Below, one piece after another: positions 26,608 to 37,175 of a stretch of 64,000 nucleotides of DNA. The stretch lies in assembly GCF_004015185.1 (NCBI RefSeq), contig NZ_CP025746.1:4977776-5041775 (forward strand), in the 5' to 3' direction. The notes under the pieces are model-generated. The model was given only the letters and a program-made list of their open reading frames with translations. It did not search any database and was not told the DNA's origin. The stretch is from Clostridium manihotivorum (GTDB lineage: Bacteria; Bacillota; Clostridia; Clostridiales; Clostridiaceae). Position 1 is the first letter of the stretch. Each line of letters begins with the position of its first letter. The position numbers were made by a program, and so were the translations under genes.

Positions 26608-27588
26608 ATGAAAGATAAAATTTTAGGAATACTAAAAGAAAATGATGATTTTGTTTCAGGTGAATTAATTTGTAAAGAGTTCGGAATAACTAGATCTGCC
26701 ATATGGAAATATATAAAAGCTTTAAAAGAGGAAGGCTATGATATTCAATCCTTCACTAAAAAGGGCTATAAGCTTATAAATTGTCCAGATCATCTAAGTA
26801 AGCCTGAATTAAAACCTTATTTAAAAAACAGTAATTTAATTAAAGATATACTTTATTTTGAGTCCATTGACTCTACAAATACTTATGCAAAAAAAGTAGC
26901 TAACGATGCCTTAGATGGTACTTTAGTAATAGCTGAAGAACAGACCTTAGGTAAAGGTCGTTTTGATAGAACTTGGATATCACCCAAATACAAAGGTATC
27001 TGGAGTTCTATAATATTAAAACCAGATATAGATCCAATCTTAGTCACTAGAATAACTCAAATTGCAGCTGCTTCGGTATATCTAGCAATATCTGAGCAAG
27101 GTTTGTCTCCTAAGATAAAATGGCCAAATGATATTATACTAAATGGCAAAAAGATTGGTGGTATATTAATTGAGATGAGCTGTGAGATGTCTCAGATAAA
27201 CTATATAGTAGTTGGAATTGGTCTTAACATCAACTTAGACCAAGAAGATTTCCCTGAAGAAGTAATGGACAAGGCGACTTCTTTAAAGCTAGAAGCTTCT
27301 AAAAATATAGACAGAAAAGTTATCTTAGCTGACATAATTAAAAACTTTGAAGCTCTTTATAAGGATTTTTTAGTATCTGGTTCTATAAGTGCAGCCTTGG
27401 AAATATGTAAAGTGAACTCTTCTGTTTTAGGTAAGGAAATAAAGATATTACATAGAGGTACTGAGACTTATGCAACAGCTGCAGACCTTAACGAAGATGG
27501 AAACTTAATAGTAACCTATGAAGATGGAAGCATAAAACCTCTTTTCTCAGGTGAGGTTTCTGTTAGAGGAATAAATTCGTATACATAG
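26608..27588 (+). CDS. birA: Bifunctional biotin-[acetyl-CoA-carboxylase] ligase / biotin repressor
   Basis: 326 residues. Residues 1-60 are a winged helix (SGELICKEFGITRSAIWKYI). The central catalytic domain has the biotinyl-AMP loop (TLGKGRFDRTWISP) and KWPNDIILNGKKIGGI, and the C-terminal domain is SH3-like. The protein attaches biotin to AccB, whose gene lies about 4 kb away on the opposite strand, and, as it keeps the DNA-binding domain, it should also repress biotin genes. AGGTG precedes the ATG. It ends at a terminator shared with accA. Confidence 0.95.
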   Translation: MKDKILGILKENDDFVSGELICKEFGITRSAIWKYIKALKEEGYDIQSFTKKGYKLINCPDHLSKPELKPYLKNSNLIKDILYFESIDSTNTYAKKVANDALDGTLVIAEEQTLGKGRFDRTWISPKYKGIWSSIILKPDIDPILVTRITQIAAASVYLAISEQGLSPKIKWPNDIILNGKKIGGILIEMSCEMSQINYIVVGIGLNINLDQEDFPEEVMDKATSLKLEASKNIDRKVILADIIKNFEALYKDFLVSGSISAALEICKVNSSVLGKEIKILHRGTETYATAADLNEDGNLIVTYEDGSIKPLFSGEVSVRGINSYT

Positions 27589-27608
27589 TTTATTATAATT
27601 CAAAAGCT

Positions 27609-27645
27609 AAAAGACATTAATGAAATTTACATTAATGTCTTTTTA
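27609..27645. terminator. Bidirectional terminator between birA and accA
   Basis: AAAAGACATTAATG and CATTAATGTCTTTTT pair over 13-14 bp, loop AAATTTA. A and T runs on both sides suit the two converging transcripts. Confidence 0.92.
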
Positions 27646-27650
27646 TACTA

Positions 27651-28460
27651 CTATATATAGTCAAATTCGCCATATTTTCTAAACCTTCTGTATCTAAACT
27701 CAAGAAGTTCTTCTTTTGATTTTTTTCTTAATACTCTAAGTTCTTTTATGAGATTATCCTTCATTGACTTACTTACAAGTTCAACATCTTTTTGAGCTCC
27801 ACCCTTAGGTTCTTTTATTATTTTATCGATAACTCCCATCTCATATAAATCTAAAGAGGTTATCTTCATAACTTCCGCAGCCTCTTTAGCTCTTTTAGAA
27901 TCCTTCCATAAGATAGAGGCAAAACCTTCAGGTGAAAGAATCGAGTATATAGAGTTTTCCAACATCCAAACTCTATCAGCTAGACCTAAAGCTAAAGCAC
28001 CACCGCTTCCACCTTCTCCTATAACTATAGATATTATAGGAACATTAATTCCTGCCATCTCAATTAAGTTCTTTGCTATGGCTTCACCTTGACCTCTTTC
28101 TTCTGCTCCAACTCCACAAAAAGCTCCTTTGGTGTCTATAAGGCATATTATAGGCCTGTTAAACTTTTCAGCTAGCTTCATATGTCTTAAAGCCTTCCTA
28201 TAACCTTCTGGATTTGGACTTCCAAAGTTTCTTTCTATATTTTCCTTAATATCTCTTCCCCTTTGTATGCCTATTATGGTAACAGCTTCTCCATCCAGTC
28301 TTCCTATACCACTGACAATTGACTTATCATCTCCAAAGGATCTATCTCCATGCAATTCAATAAAAGAAGTAAATATTCTATTAATATAATCTAAAGCAGT
28401 AGGTCTATCAGCCATACGCGCTATCATCAATCGTTCCCATGCACTTAATACTTCACTCAT
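27651..28460 (-). CDS. accA: Acetyl-CoA carboxylase carboxyltransferase subunit alpha
   Basis: 269 residues. With AccD it transfers the carboxyl group from biotin to acetyl-CoA, giving malonyl-CoA. Conserved blocks: [17 protein letters not shown], the oxyanion-hole glycines in [13 protein letters not shown] and the [12 protein letters not shown] motif. Clostridial AccA is short, lacking the extended N-terminal helix of E. coli AccA (319 residues), as here. It is the last gene of the fab operon, 16 bp after accD. Confidence 0.95.
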   Translation of the reverse strand: MSEVLSAWERLMIARMADRPTALDYINRIFTSFIELHGDRSFGDDKSIVSGIGRLDGEAVTIIGIQRGRDIKENIERNFGSPNPEGYRKALRHMKLAEKFNRPIICLIDTKGAFCGVGAEERGQGEAIAKNLIEMAGINVPIISIVIGEGGSGGALALGLADRVWMLENSIYSILSPEGFASILWKDSKRAKEAAEVMKITSLDLYEMGVIDKIIKEPKGGAQKDVELVSKSMKDNLIKELRVLRKKSKEELLEFRYRRFRKYGEFDYI

Positions 28461-28476
28461 AAAGTCACATCCTTAA

Positions 28477-29337
28477 TTAACATCCATGAAGTGAAAGAAG
28501 CAGTGATAAAGTTTCTTTCATTTCTTCTCGCTTCACGATTTTATCGATAAAACCATGCTCTAATAAAAATTCAGAAGTTTGGAATTCATCAGGTAATTTT
28601 TGCTTTATTGTTTGCTCTATTACTCTTCTTCCTGCAAAGCCTATAAGAGCTTTAGGCTCAGCTAGTATTATATCACCAAGGCTAGCAAAAGATGCGGTAA
28701 CTCCCCCTGTAGTTGGGTCTGTAATAACTGATATATATAATAAACCTGCCTCATCATGTCGCTTCAAAGCAGCACTTGTTTTCGCCATTTGCATTAATGA
28801 AATAATACCTTCTTGCATTCTTGCCCCACCAGAGCAAGTAAAGATAATTATAGGTTCTTTTCTAGCTGCAGCAATCTCTATGGCCTGAGTAATCTTTTCA
28901 CCTACTACAGACCCCATGCTTCCCATCATAAAGTTGCTATCCATAACAGCCAAAACGATGCCTGACCCATTAATCTTTCCAAGACCTGTAGTTATTCCAT
29001 CTGTAATACCTGATTTTTCTTGACTTTCAATAAGTTTTTCTTTGTACCCAGGAAAGTTCAATGGATTCTTAGCAATCATTCCATTGTTAAATTCCTTAAA
29101 AGTACCTTCATCCACTATAGATCTTATTCTCTCTTCTGCAGACATTCTAAAATAACCACCGCAGTTAGTACAAATCTTGTGGTTTTCATCTATTTCCTTT
29201 TTGTATATGATTTTACCACAAGAATTGCATTTAACCCACATTCCATCAGGAATTGCTGGTTGTATTTCGTCTTCTTCTTTGTTATTTTCCACGTTCATAG
29301 GAACAGTAAAATATCTTTTCTTTTTAAACAATCCCAT
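28477..29337 (-). CDS. accD: Acetyl-CoA carboxylase carboxyltransferase subunit beta
   Basis: 286 residues. The N-terminal zinc ribbon is intact ([10 protein letters not shown] and [10 protein letters not shown], about residues 37-62), followed by the crotonase-like carboxyltransferase fold ([33 protein letters not shown]). It is the partner of AccA. AGGTG precedes the ATG. It lies 13 bp after accC. Confidence 0.96.
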   Translation of the reverse strand: MGLFKKKRYFTVPMNVENNKEEDEIQPAIPDGMWVKCNSCGKIIYKKEIDENHKICTNCGGYFRMSAEERIRSIVDEGTFKEFNNGMIAKNPLNFPGYKEKLIESQEKSGITDGITTGLGKINGSGIVLAVMDSNFMMGSMGSVVGEKITQAIEIAAARKEPIIIFTCSGGARMQEGIISLMQMAKTSAALKRHDEAGLLYISVITDPTTGGVTASFASLGDIILAEPKALIGFAGRRVIEQTIKQKLPDEFQTSEFLLEHGFIDKIVKREEMKETLSLLLSLHGC

Positions 29338-29350
29338 AAGCTTTCACCTA

Positions 29351-30694
29351 TTATTTAATTATTTCCTTATTTATAAATCCTGTATCAAAGTTTCCTTCTA
29401 TAAATTTCGGATGATTTAAGATTTCTAATTGAAAGTCTATATTATTTTCTATACCATCTATTGTAAACTCCCATAAGGCTCTTTTCATCTTTTCTATAGC
29501 TTCTTCTCTAGTTTTTCCATAAACTATTAATTTAGCTATCATTGAGTCATAATATGGAGGTATGACATATCCATTAAATACAGCACTGTCTATTCTTACC
29601 CCATTTCCTCCTGGCATGAAAAGGAAATCTATCTTACCTGGTGAAGGTGCAAAGTTTCTATGAGGATTTTCAGCATTTATTCTACATTCTATGGCATGAC
29701 CTTTTATCTCTAACTGCTCTTGAGATATTAAAAGCTTTTCCCCTGATGCAATTCTTATTTGCTCTTTTACTAGATCAATTCCTGTAACCATTTCTGTTAC
29801 TGGATGTTCTACCTGTATTCTAGTGTTCATTTCCATAAAGTAAAATCTGCCATGTTTGTCTAGAAGAAATTCTATAGTGCCTGCATTCTTGTAGTTTACT
29901 GCCTTAGCAGCTTTTACTGCCGCTGCTCCCATTCTCTCACGTAATTCTCTATCTAAAATTACTGATGGAGCTTCTTCTAGTACCTTTTGGTTTCTTCTTT
30001 GAAGCGAGCAATCTCTTTCACCTAAATGAATCACACTACCGTATTCATCACCTAAGATTTGAAATTCAATATGTCTTGGATTTTCTATGAACTTCTCCAT
30101 ATAAATCCTGTCATCTCCAAAATTAGCTTTGGCTTCACTCTTAGCAGTTTCATAGGCTTTTTCTAGCTCTTCTTCTTTATTAACTATTCTTATACCTTTT
30201 CCACCGCCACCAGCAGAAGCCTTAACCATAACCGGATAACCTATGTTTTCAGCACTTTTAAAGGCTTCCTCTATGCTTTCAATAATGCCATCTGTACCTG
30301 GTACTACAGGAACCCCTGCCTCAACCATCACTTCTCTAGCTCTTGATTTGTCACCCATCATCTCTATAGTTTCAGGAGATGGGCCTATGAACTTTATGTT
30401 GCATTCTTCACACATTCTTGCAAACACAGAGTTTTCAGATAGGAATCCAAAACCAGGATGTATAGCTTGAGCACCTGTAAGTACAGCAGCACTTATTATA
30501 TTACCCATATTTAGATAGCTGTCCTTTGACTTAGCAGGTCCTATGCAAACTGCTTCATCTGCAATTTCAGCATGCAAAGCTTCTCTGTCAGCCTCAGAAT
30601 ACACAGCTACAGTTTCAATTCCCATCTCTCTACATGCTCTTATTATTCTTACTGCTATCTCGCCTCTATTTGCTATAAGTATCTTTCTTATCAT
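29351..30694 (-). CDS. accC: Biotin carboxylase subunit of acetyl-CoA carboxylase
   Basis: 447 residues, full length. The biotin carboxylase N-domain ([20 protein letters not shown]) is followed by the ATP-grasp domain (glycine loop [28 protein letters not shown] with the catalytic Glu/Arg/His) and a C-terminal domain. It carboxylates the biotin of AccB using ATP and bicarbonate. TGAGGTGA lies before the ATG. It is part of the single minus-strand fab/acc operon. Confidence 0.97.
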   Translation of the reverse strand: MIRKILIANRGEIAVRIIRACREMGIETVAVYSEADREALHAEIADEAVCIGPAKSKDSYLNMGNIISAAVLTGAQAIHPGFGFLSENSVFARMCEECNIKFIGPSPETIEMMGDKSRAREVMVEAGVPVVPGTDGIIESIEEAFKSAENIGYPVMVKASAGGGGKGIRIVNKEEELEKAYETAKSEAKANFGDDRIYMEKFIENPRHIEFQILGDEYGSVIHLGERDCSLQRRNQKVLEEAPSVILDRELRERMGAAAVKAAKAVNYKNAGTIEFLLDKHGRFYFMEMNTRIQVEHPVTEMVTGIDLVKEQIRIASGEKLLISQEQLEIKGHAIECRINAENPHRNFAPSPGKIDFLFMPGGNGVRIDSAVFNGYVIPPYYDSMIAKLIVYGKTREEAIEKMKRALWEFTIDGIENNIDFQLEILNHPKFIEGNFDTGFINKEIIK

Positions 30695-30715
30695 TTAATC
30701 ACCTCAATTAAGGAA

Positions 30716-31141
30716 TTACTCTCCTATAGCGAACATAAACTCGCCTTCTACAGCTACTTCATCACCTACGTAGCCTATTCCTTTTCCTATACCAACTTTA
30801 CCCTTTGATTTAATTATTTCCACTTCTAATCTTAAGGTATCTCCTGGGACAACGTTTCTTCTAAATTTAACCTTGTCAATTTTTCCAAAATATGCAGTTT
30901 TCCCTTTGTTTTCTTCAACTGAAAGCAATGCAACAGCACCTGCTTGAGCTATTGCTTCTACCATCAAAACTCCTGGCATTACTGGGTGACCTGGAAAATG
31001 TCCTTGAAAGAACCATTCATTCATTGTAACATTTTTTATTGCCACTGCTCTCTTTCCTATTTCAAGCTCCACCACTTGATCAATGAATAGGAATGGATAT
31101 CTATGTGGTATTATTTCCTGTATTTGCTTTATATCTAGCAT
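30716..31141 (-). CDS. fabZ: 3-hydroxyacyl-ACP dehydratase
   Basis: 141 residues from ATG 31141. A further in-frame ATG at 31156 overlaps the accB stop, but the family begins [17 protein letters not shown], so the inner start is preferred. The hot-dog-fold active site shows His in IPHRYPF and Glu in [14 protein letters not shown], with [11 protein letters not shown] between. It dehydrates 3-hydroxyacyl-ACP in each elongation cycle. It lies between accB and accC, the usual clostridial order. Confidence 0.95.
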   Translation of the reverse strand: MLDIKQIQEIIPHRYPFLFIDQVVELEIGKRAVAIKNVTMNEWFFQGHFPGHPVMPGVLMVEAIAQAGAVALLSVEENKGKTAYFGKIDKVKFRRNVVPGDTLRLEVEIIKSKGKVGIGKGIGYVGDEVAVEGEFMFAIGE

Positions 31142-31155
31142 AAAATCTGCCCCCA

Positions 31156-31614
31156 TTATTTAATTCTGAATAACTTTTGGCCGTATTCTACCATTTGTTC
31201 ATTAGAAACTAGCACTTCAGCTACTTCTCCATCAATTTCACTCTGTATTTCATTCATTATCTTCATAGCTTCTATAATACAAAGTACGTCACCTTTTTTA
31301 ACCTTATCTCCAACCTTTACATAAGCCGGCTTATCTGAACCTGCTGATGTGTAGAAGGTTCCTACTATTGGGGAGTTAACATAAGTTCCTCCCTTAACTT
31401 CTGGTTCTTCTATAACTTGTTCTGTCTTACTTTCTGATATATATTCTAGTTTACTAGCTTCAACAGCTTTTATTTCCTTTGTTGTTGAGGTCTTTGGAGT
31501 ACCATTGCCTTCTTTACTCATCTTCAAGGAAACTCCATCAAACTCCATTTCAAAATTAGTCAAATCAGAAGAGTTAATTATTTTTATCAATTCTTTAATT
31601 GAACCATAATCCAT
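31156..31614 (-). CDS. accB: Biotin carboxyl carrier protein of acetyl-CoA carboxylase
   Basis: 152 residues: an N-terminal helix-rich portion, a flexible Lys/Glu/Thr linker (about 35-75) and the C-terminal biotinyl domain (about 78-152) with the target lysine in EAMKIMNEI (K118). It shuttles carboxybiotin between AccC and AccAD; BirA, encoded nearby, adds the biotin. The stop codon overlaps the longer fabZ start by one base (TAATG). Confidence 0.96.
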   Translation of the reverse strand: MDYGSIKELIKIINSSDLTNFEMEFDGVSLKMSKEGNGTPKTSTTKEIKAVEASKLEYISESKTEQVIEEPEVKGGTYVNSPIVGTFYTSAGSDKPAYVKVGDKVKKGDVLCIIEAMKIMNEIQSEIDGEVAEVLVSNEQMVEYGQKLFRIK

Positions 31615-31620
31615 AAAATA

Positions 31621-32862
31621 TTACCTCTCAGTCCATTTTTTAAATAGCAGTACTCCATTATGACCACCAAATCCTAAGGAATTTGAAAGTACATAATTGA
31701 CTTCTGCATGTCTTCCTTCATTAACTACATAGTCTAAGTCGCAATCTTCATCTGCATTCTCATATCCTATTGTAGCTGGTATGAAATCTTCTTCCATAGC
31801 CTTAACTGCAACTATAGCTTCTATAGCACCTGCAGCTCCCAAAAGATGACCTGTCATTGATTTTGTTGAACTAATAGCTACCTTATAAGCTTGCTCTTCA
31901 AATAATCTTTTTATAGCTATTGTTTCAAATTTATCGTTGTATGGTGTACTTGTTCCATGAGCATTTATGTAACTAACCTCTTCTTTAGCTATACCGCCTT
32001 CTGCTATAGCTAGTGCCATAGCTCTTGCAGCACCTTCTCCATCTGGTGATGGTGACGTCATATGATATGCGTCGCAGGTAGTTCCATAACCAACTACTTC
32101 ACCATATATTTTAGCGCCTCTTTCTATAGCATGCTCTAACTCTTCAAGGATTAATATACCTGCTCCTTCACCCATTACAAAACCTTCTCTGTCCTTGTCA
32201 AAAGGTATAGATGCTCTCTTAGGGTTTTCATTCTTAGATAGAGCATTCATTGATGCAAAGCCTGCAATTCCAAGAGGAGTAATTGAAGCTTCAGCTCCTC
32301 CTGTTATCATTATATCACTATATCCAAATTTTATATTCCTAAAGGCTTCTCCAATAGAATTTGTTCCACTTGCACAAGCAGTAACTACTGATGTACATAT
32401 ACCTTTTGCTCCAAATCTTATAGCTATATTTCCTGCAGCTATATTTGATATAGACATAGGTATGAAAAATGGTGAAACCCTAGATGGTCCCTTTTCATGA
32501 AGCTTTATAGTCTGTTCTTCTATAGTTGAAAGACCTCCTATACCTGCTCCTACTATTACTCCTAGTCTTTCTCTGTTTACCTTATCAAGGTCAAGTTTTG
32601 AATTTTCTACAGCCTGTTGAGCTGCAGCCAATGCAAACTGGCAGAATCTATCCATTCTTCTAGCTTCTTTTTTATCTATATACTCTTCTGGTATGAAGTT
32701 CTTAACTTCTGCTGCTAATCTTACTTTTTGTTCTGTAGTATCAAAGGCTTTTATTTCATCAATTCCACATACGCCTTCCTTTATACCCTTCCAAAAAGAG
32801 TCAACACTGTTGCCTAAAGGAGTTATTGCTCCCATTCCCGTTACTACAACTCTTCTTTCCAT
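31621..32862 (-). CDS. fabF: 3-oxoacyl-ACP synthase II
   Basis: 413 residues from ATG 32862, which has AAGGATGGTG upstream and the canonical start [11 protein letters not shown]. An in-frame start 33 bp upstream would overlap fabG and lacks a ribosome site. The catalytic triad is visible: C163 in TACASGTN and the two His in [11 protein letters not shown] and [11 protein letters not shown]. It condenses malonyl-ACP with growing acyl-ACP. It is preceded by fabG with a 13-bp gap. Confidence 0.96.
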   Translation of the reverse strand: MERRVVVTGMGAITPLGNSVDSFWKGIKEGVCGIDEIKAFDTTEQKVRLAAEVKNFIPEEYIDKKEARRMDRFCQFALAAAQQAVENSKLDLDKVNRERLGVIVGAGIGGLSTIEEQTIKLHEKGPSRVSPFFIPMSISNIAAGNIAIRFGAKGICTSVVTACASGTNSIGEAFRNIKFGYSDIMITGGAEASITPLGIAGFASMNALSKNENPKRASIPFDKDREGFVMGEGAGILILEELEHAIERGAKIYGEVVGYGTTCDAYHMTSPSPDGEGAARAMALAIAEGGIAKEEVSYINAHGTSTPYNDKFETIAIKRLFEEQAYKVAISSTKSMTGHLLGAAGAIEAIVAVKAMEEDFIPATIGYENADEDCDLDYVVNEGRHAEVNYVLSNSLGFGGHNGVLLFKKWTER

Positions 32863-32875
32863 ATTTACACCATCC

Positions 32876-33610
32876 TTACATAACCATTCCGCCATCTACA
32901 TTTATAACCTGGCCAGTAATATAATTTGATAAATCACTTGCTAAAAATCCCACAAGATTAGCTACATCCTCTGTTGTTCCTAACTTTTTTAGAGGTATGG
33001 TACTTAAAGTAGCTTCTTTTACTTTGTCTGATAATGCTTCTGTCATGTCTGTCTCTATAAATCCTGGAGCTACAGCATTACAAGTAACTCCTCTAGATGC
33101 AAGCTCTCTTGCAACTGATTTTGTAAGTCCTATAACACCAGCCTTTGAAGAAGCATAGTTTGCTTGACCTGCATTACCAGTTATACCAACAACAGAAGTT
33201 AAATTTATTATCTTTCCGCTTCTTTGTTTCATCATTATTGAAGACGCTGATCTTATAGTATTGAAGGTACCTTTAAGATTTGTGTTTATAACACTATCAA
33301 AATCTGCGTCTTTCATTCTCATTAATAGTCCATCTTTAGTTATACCTGCATTATTTACAAGTATATCTACTGAGCCAAATTCACTATGAGCTGTTTTTAT
33401 AAGCTTATCGGCATCTTCACTATTGGATATATCACCTTGAACTCCTATTGCATTTACGCCTAAAGCTCTTATTTCGTTTAAAACCTCTTCTATAGAGCTG
33501 CTTCTATAATTAACAACTATATTAGCACCCATCTCAGCAAGTTTTAAGGCAATTGCCTTGCCTATACCTCTACTTCCTCCAGTAATGACTGCAGTTTTTC
33601 CCTTTAACAT
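32876..33610 (-). CDS. fabG: 3-oxoacyl-ACP reductase
   Basis: 244-residue short-chain dehydrogenase. NADPH-binding TGGSRGIG (about 10-17), NNAG, and catalytic S139, Y152 and K156 (YASSKAG). It reduces 3-oxoacyl-ACP. Length and the C-terminal VDGGMVM end are typical of FabG. It sits between fabD and fabF in the operon. Confidence 0.96.
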   Translation of the reverse strand: MLKGKTAVITGGSRGIGKAIALKLAEMGANIVVNYRSSSIEEVLNEIRALGVNAIGVQGDISNSEDADKLIKTAHSEFGSVDILVNNAGITKDGLLMRMKDADFDSVINTNLKGTFNTIRSASSIMMKQRSGKIINLTSVVGITGNAGQANYASSKAGVIGLTKSVARELASRGVTCNAVAPGFIETDMTEALSDKVKEATLSTIPLKKLGTTEDVANLVGFLASDLSNYITGQVINVDGGMVM

Positions 33611-33624
33611 GAATTCACACCCTC

Positions 33625-34566
33625 CTAGCCATTTAACTTGCTTAATCCATCTATTGTTTTATCCAAAGACTTTATATCTTCTACATTAAATACATTTACA
33701 CTTCTATCTATTTTCTTTAAGAATCCACTTAAGGCACGACCTGGACCTACTTCTATAAACGTATCTACGCCATCCTTAATCATAAGTCTTATAGATTCTT
33801 CCCATTTTACAGAACTCATAACCTGATTAACCAATAAAGCTTTTACTTCATCAGAAGAAATTACATACTCTGCATTAACATTGCTAATAATAGGAGTATT
33901 AAATTGTGTTAACTCTATATTATCTAGCTCAACTGATAACTTTTCACTGGCAGGTTTCATCATTGATGTATGAAATGGTCCACTTACAGTTAATGGTACA
34001 ACTTTCTTTGCACCTTTTTCAACAAGTAATGCACCACATTTTTCTACTGCATCTTTTTCTCCAGCTATAACTATTTGTCCTGGACAGTTATAGTTAGCAA
34101 CTTCAACTATACCAAACTGTTTGCTTTCTTCAACACATGCATTTAAGGCTTCTGTTTCCATACCAAGTACTGCAGACATAGCACCTATACCTAGTGGAAC
34201 AGCTTCTTGCATATATGAGCCTCTCTTTTTTACCAAAGTAACTGCATCATTAAAGTTTATAGTTCCTGCAGCTACGTGAGCAGAGTACTCACCTAAGCTT
34301 AAACCTGCAACCACATCGTATTTTATGCCTTTTTCTTCTATCACTTTAAGTGCAGCAATAGATGTAGTTAATATGGCTGGTTGCGTATTCTCTGTTTTAT
34401 TAAGCTCTGTATCTGGTCCTTCAAAGCAAATTTCTTTTAGTGAAATTCCTAGAACTTTGTCGGCTTTATCAAAAACTCTCTTTGCAGAGTCATAATTATC
34501 ATATAGTTCTTTTCCCATACCAACATACTGAGCACCTTGACCGGAAAATAATAATGCTATCTTCAT
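33625..34566 (-). CDS. fabD: Malonyl-CoA:ACP transacylase
   Basis: 313 residues. N-terminal [15 protein letters not shown], nucleophile in [10 protein letters not shown] (S90), the arginine loop, and His in SGPFHTSMM. It loads malonate onto ACP. It begins 10 bp after fabK, with a good ribosome site (TAGGAGG). Confidence 0.96.
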   Translation of the reverse strand: MKIALLFSGQGAQYVGMGKELYDNYDSAKRVFDKADKVLGISLKEICFEGPDTELNKTENTQPAILTTSIAALKVIEEKGIKYDVVAGLSLGEYSAHVAAGTINFNDAVTLVKKRGSYMQEAVPLGIGAMSAVLGMETEALNACVEESKQFGIVEVANYNCPGQIVIAGEKDAVEKCGALLVEKGAKKVVPLTVSGPFHTSMMKPASEKLSVELDNIELTQFNTPIISNVNAEYVISSDEVKALLVNQVMSSVKWEESIRLMIKDGVDTFIEVGPGRALSGFLKKIDRSVNVFNVEDIKSLDKTIDGLSKLNG

Positions 34567-34575
34567 TTTGTCCTC

Positions 34576-35508
34576 CTAGCTAAATTGTGCTATAAGAGAA
34601 TCATATTTTTCAAACATCTCTTTTATGATTTCTTCACAACTTTGTTCTTTTGATATCATACCAGCTATTTGGCCTGCCATAAATGAGCCTTCATCTGGAT
34701 TGCCTTCAACTACAGCTTTTGCTAAAGCTCCACGGCCTAGTTCATCGTAAGCCTCAGAAGGTGCATTTTCTTTCTCAAGACTTTCAAACTTTTTCGCTAG
34801 CTTATTCTTTATTACTTGAACTGGATGACCAGTGGCTCTTCCTGTAATTACTGTATCTATATCCTTAGCTTTTATAACTATATCTTTATAGTTTTGATGT
34901 ATTGTACATTCTTTGGCTACTAAAAATCTAGTACCAACCTGAACACCCTTTGCTCCTAACATAAAAGCAGCTGCAATACCTCTTCCATCTCCAATTCCGC
35001 CAGCGGCTATAACTGGAATATTAACGGCATCCACTACCTGAGGTACTAATGCCATTGTAGTAAGCTTACCTACATGACCACCTGATTCACAGCCTTCTGC
35101 AATAACTGCATCAGCTCCGCTTCTTTCCATTCTCTTTGCTAAAGCTACAGACGGTACAACAGGAATTACCTTTATACCATGACTCTTCCACATCTCAACG
35201 TACTTTCCTGGATTGCCGGCACCAGTAGTCACTACCTTTACGCCTTCTTCACAAACTACTCTTGCAAGTTCATCAGCATTTGAACTAAGCAGCATTATAT
35301 TTACACCAAAAGGCTTATCTGTTAATTGCTTAGCCTTTCTTATCTGTTCTCTAACATGATCAACTGGTGCATTTGCTCCAGCTATTATACCTAGACCTCC
35401 AGCATTAGACACAGCAGATGCCAAAGAAGCATCTGCTACCCATGCCATACCCCCTTGAATGATAGGGTATTTTATATTTAGAAGTTCACATATATCTGCT
35501 TTAATCAT
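34576..35508 (-). CDS. fabK: FMN-dependent enoyl-ACP reductase II
   Basis: 310 residues, nitronate-monooxygenase/FabK flavin fold: PIIQGGMAWVADASLASAVS, GLGIIAGANAP, the flavin-phosphate loop (VIAAGGIGDGRGIAAAFMLG) and AEGCESGGHVG. It performs the last reduction of each cycle in place of FabI, which makes the pathway insensitive to classic FabI inhibitors. Its position between acpP and fabD in a fatty acid operon distinguishes it from nitronate monooxygenase paralogues. Confidence 0.94.
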   Translation of the reverse strand: MIKADICELLNIKYPIIQGGMAWVADASLASAVSNAGGLGIIAGANAPVDHVREQIRKAKQLTDKPFGVNIMLLSSNADELARVVCEEGVKVVTTGAGNPGKYVEMWKSHGIKVIPVVPSVALAKRMERSGADAVIAEGCESGGHVGKLTTMALVPQVVDAVNIPVIAAGGIGDGRGIAAAFMLGAKGVQVGTRFLVAKECTIHQNYKDIVIKAKDIDTVITGRATGHPVQVIKNKLAKKFESLEKENAPSEAYDELGRGALAKAVVEGNPDEGSFMAGQIAGMISKEQSCEEIIKEMFEKYDSLIAQFS

Positions 35509-35524
35509 ATTTCCCTCCTAAGTT

Positions 35525-35746
35525 TTAAACTCTTTCTTCTATAAAACTAACTGCATCTCCAACTGTCTTTATAACTTCTACATCTTCTATCTTCACGTTA
35601 AATTCTTCTTCTAAATCCATTATTATTTGAAATAAATCTAATGAATCTGCTCCCAAATCCTCTTGAAATGTTGTTTCTAAAGTTATAGTTTCTGCGTCAA
35701 CTCCTAATTGTTCTACTATTACCTCTTTTATTTTTTCAAATACCAT
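35525..35746 (-). CDS. acpP: Acyl carrier protein
   Basis: 73 residues, acidic. The 4'-phosphopantetheine site is Ser35 in LGADSLDLFQ. It carries acyl intermediates between the Fab enzymes encoded around it. AGGAGGAAA precedes the ATG. A 450-bp repeat-rich gap separates it from fabH, so it may have its own promoter. Confidence 0.96.
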   Translation of the reverse strand: MVFEKIKEVIVEQLGVDAETITLETTFQEDLGADSLDLFQIIMDLEEEFNVKIEDVEVIKTVGDAVSFIEERV

Positions 35747-35809
35747 TACTTTTTCCTCCTAATATCTTTGATGTTTTATTATTATCTGACTGGATAAACT
35801 TCGATTTGT

Positions 35810-35914
35810 CTATAAGGAGTTCCTATATCGAAACTCAATTTATACTTGTTCGAAAATCACGGATTCTGGGGATTATCGTGCATGTATAAATTGATAGTTG
35901 AGTTAGGAACTCTA
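35810..35914. repeat. Family II long palindrome, copy 1
   Basis: CTATAAGGAGTTCCTATATC, AACTCAATTTATAC, loop, then GTATAAATTGATAGTTGAG and TTAGGAACTCTATAG. Arms of about 35-40 bases pair with small mismatches, giving one long hairpin. It shares AATTTATACTTGTTCGAAA and the central GG-TTCTG-GG word with copy 2. Confidence 0.7.
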
Positions 35915-35915
35915 T

Positions 35916-35968
35916 AGATGTACAACTTCCTAATAAAATTTATATTCTCGGATTTAAGTGGTACATCT
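35916..35968. repeat. Family III palindromic repeat, short form
   Basis: AGATGTACAACTTCCTAATA ... GATTTAAGTGGTACATCT. The terminal AGATGTAC and GTACATCT are exact complements. Read on the minus strand it matches the two ends of the long copies. Confidence 0.7.
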
Positions 35969-36195
35969 TAAATTTAAAATAACTGATATAATTGCATAAA
36001 AACATATATTTATAAAATCATATAAACATATAGTAATAATCAGGTTTCTAAAGCTATTCCTTTAGAAACTTCTAGATCTATATTGAATTAATTTAGTAAA
36101 TATTAATGCTAAGTATAAGTTTTATCAAGTCAGTAATTTTATATTATGAATATTAACTAAAACTATTTGTATACTTGAAACCTAATCAGAGCTTA

Positions 36196-37173
36196 TTACC
36201 ATTGTAAGTATATAGCTCCCCAAGTTAGACCACCACCAAAACCAACAAGTACAAGCTTATCGCCTTCCTTTAGCAATCCTTCTCTATTTGCTTCATCTAC
36301 CGCTAATGGAATAGATGCAGCCGATGTGTTTCCATATTTATTTAGATTTATAAAGAATTTTTCTTTCGGCATATCTAATTTTTTAGCTGCCGCATCTACT
36401 ATTCTAAGATTGGCTTGATGAGGGAATATATATTTCAGCTCATCCAATCCTGTACCAGACTTTTCAAGAACTTCTTTTACTGCTTGGGGAATAGTATTTA
36501 CTGCAAATCTAAATATTTCTTTCCCATCCATATGTATGTTAATGTCTTGTTCTTCTTTAGCTTCTTTAACATATGGATTTTTAGTAATGAACTCTCCGCA
36601 AGTAAGCGAGCTTCTTCCTAAGGTTCCGTCTGAACCTAAAATTGAACTTATGATTCCTTTAGTTTCACTCTTCTTAAGAACCACAGCTCCTGCTCCATCT
36701 CCAAAAAGCACACAGGTACTTCTATCTTCCCAGTTAACAATCCTTGATAGAACTTCAGCTCCTATAACTAAAGCTGTTTGTTCCTCCCCAGCTCTCATAA
36801 TTTTATCTGCCACAGATAAAGCATATATGAAACCTGAACATGCCGCACTTACATCAAATGCATAAGCTTTCTTTGCTCCAATTATATCCTGCACTATACA
36901 TGCAGTTGAAGGTGTAAAGCAATCTGGAGTAGTAGTAGATACTACTATCAAGTCTATATCCATCGCAGTTAATCCTGCATTTTTTATAGCCTCAATTCCT
37001 GCTTTTGCAGCTAAAGAAGAAGTATTTTCTCCTTCTGATACCCTTCTTTCTCTAATTCCAGTCCTAGAGCTTATCCACTGGTCATCAGTTTCAACTATCT
37101 TTGATAAATCATCATTAGTAACTACGTTGCTTGGTGCATAACTTCCTGTTGATATTATCTTTGTATAAATCAT
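36196..37173 (-). CDS. fabH: 3-oxoacyl-ACP synthase III
   Basis: 325 residues. It starts chains by condensing acetyl-CoA with malonyl-ACP. The Cys-His-Asn triad is C112 in SAACSGFIYAL, His in FPHQANLRI and Asn in KYGNTSAASIP. It starts 2 bp after the stop of the MarR-family gene, so the two are translationally linked. Confidence 0.96.
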   Translation of the reverse strand: MIYTKIISTGSYAPSNVVTNDDLSKIVETDDQWISSRTGIRERRVSEGENTSSLAAKAGIEAIKNAGLTAMDIDLIVVSTTTPDCFTPSTACIVQDIIGAKKAYAFDVSAACSGFIYALSVADKIMRAGEEQTALVIGAEVLSRIVNWEDRSTCVLFGDGAGAVVLKKSETKGIISSILGSDGTLGRSSLTCGEFITKNPYVKEAKEEQDINIHMDGKEIFRFAVNTIPQAVKEVLEKSGTGLDELKYIFPHQANLRIVDAAAKKLDMPKEKFFINLNKYGNTSAASIPLAVDEANREGLLKEGDKLVLVGFGGGLTWGAIYLQW

Positions 37174-37175
37174 AA

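Larger units (their letters stand above)
35747..36195. other. Repeat-filled gap inside the fab operon
   Basis: 450 bp between fabH and acpP, both on the minus strand. It contains a family II palindrome (35810-35914) abutting a family III palindrome (35916-35968) and otherwise AT-rich DNA. Such a gap within an operon implies either read-through or a second promoter for acpP-accA, which I could not identify. Confidence 0.6.

Noticed and set aside
31142-31156. Longer fabZ start at 31156
   Set aside because: It overlaps the accB stop, lacks a ribosome site and adds residues not found in the family; the inner ATG matches the usual N-terminus.
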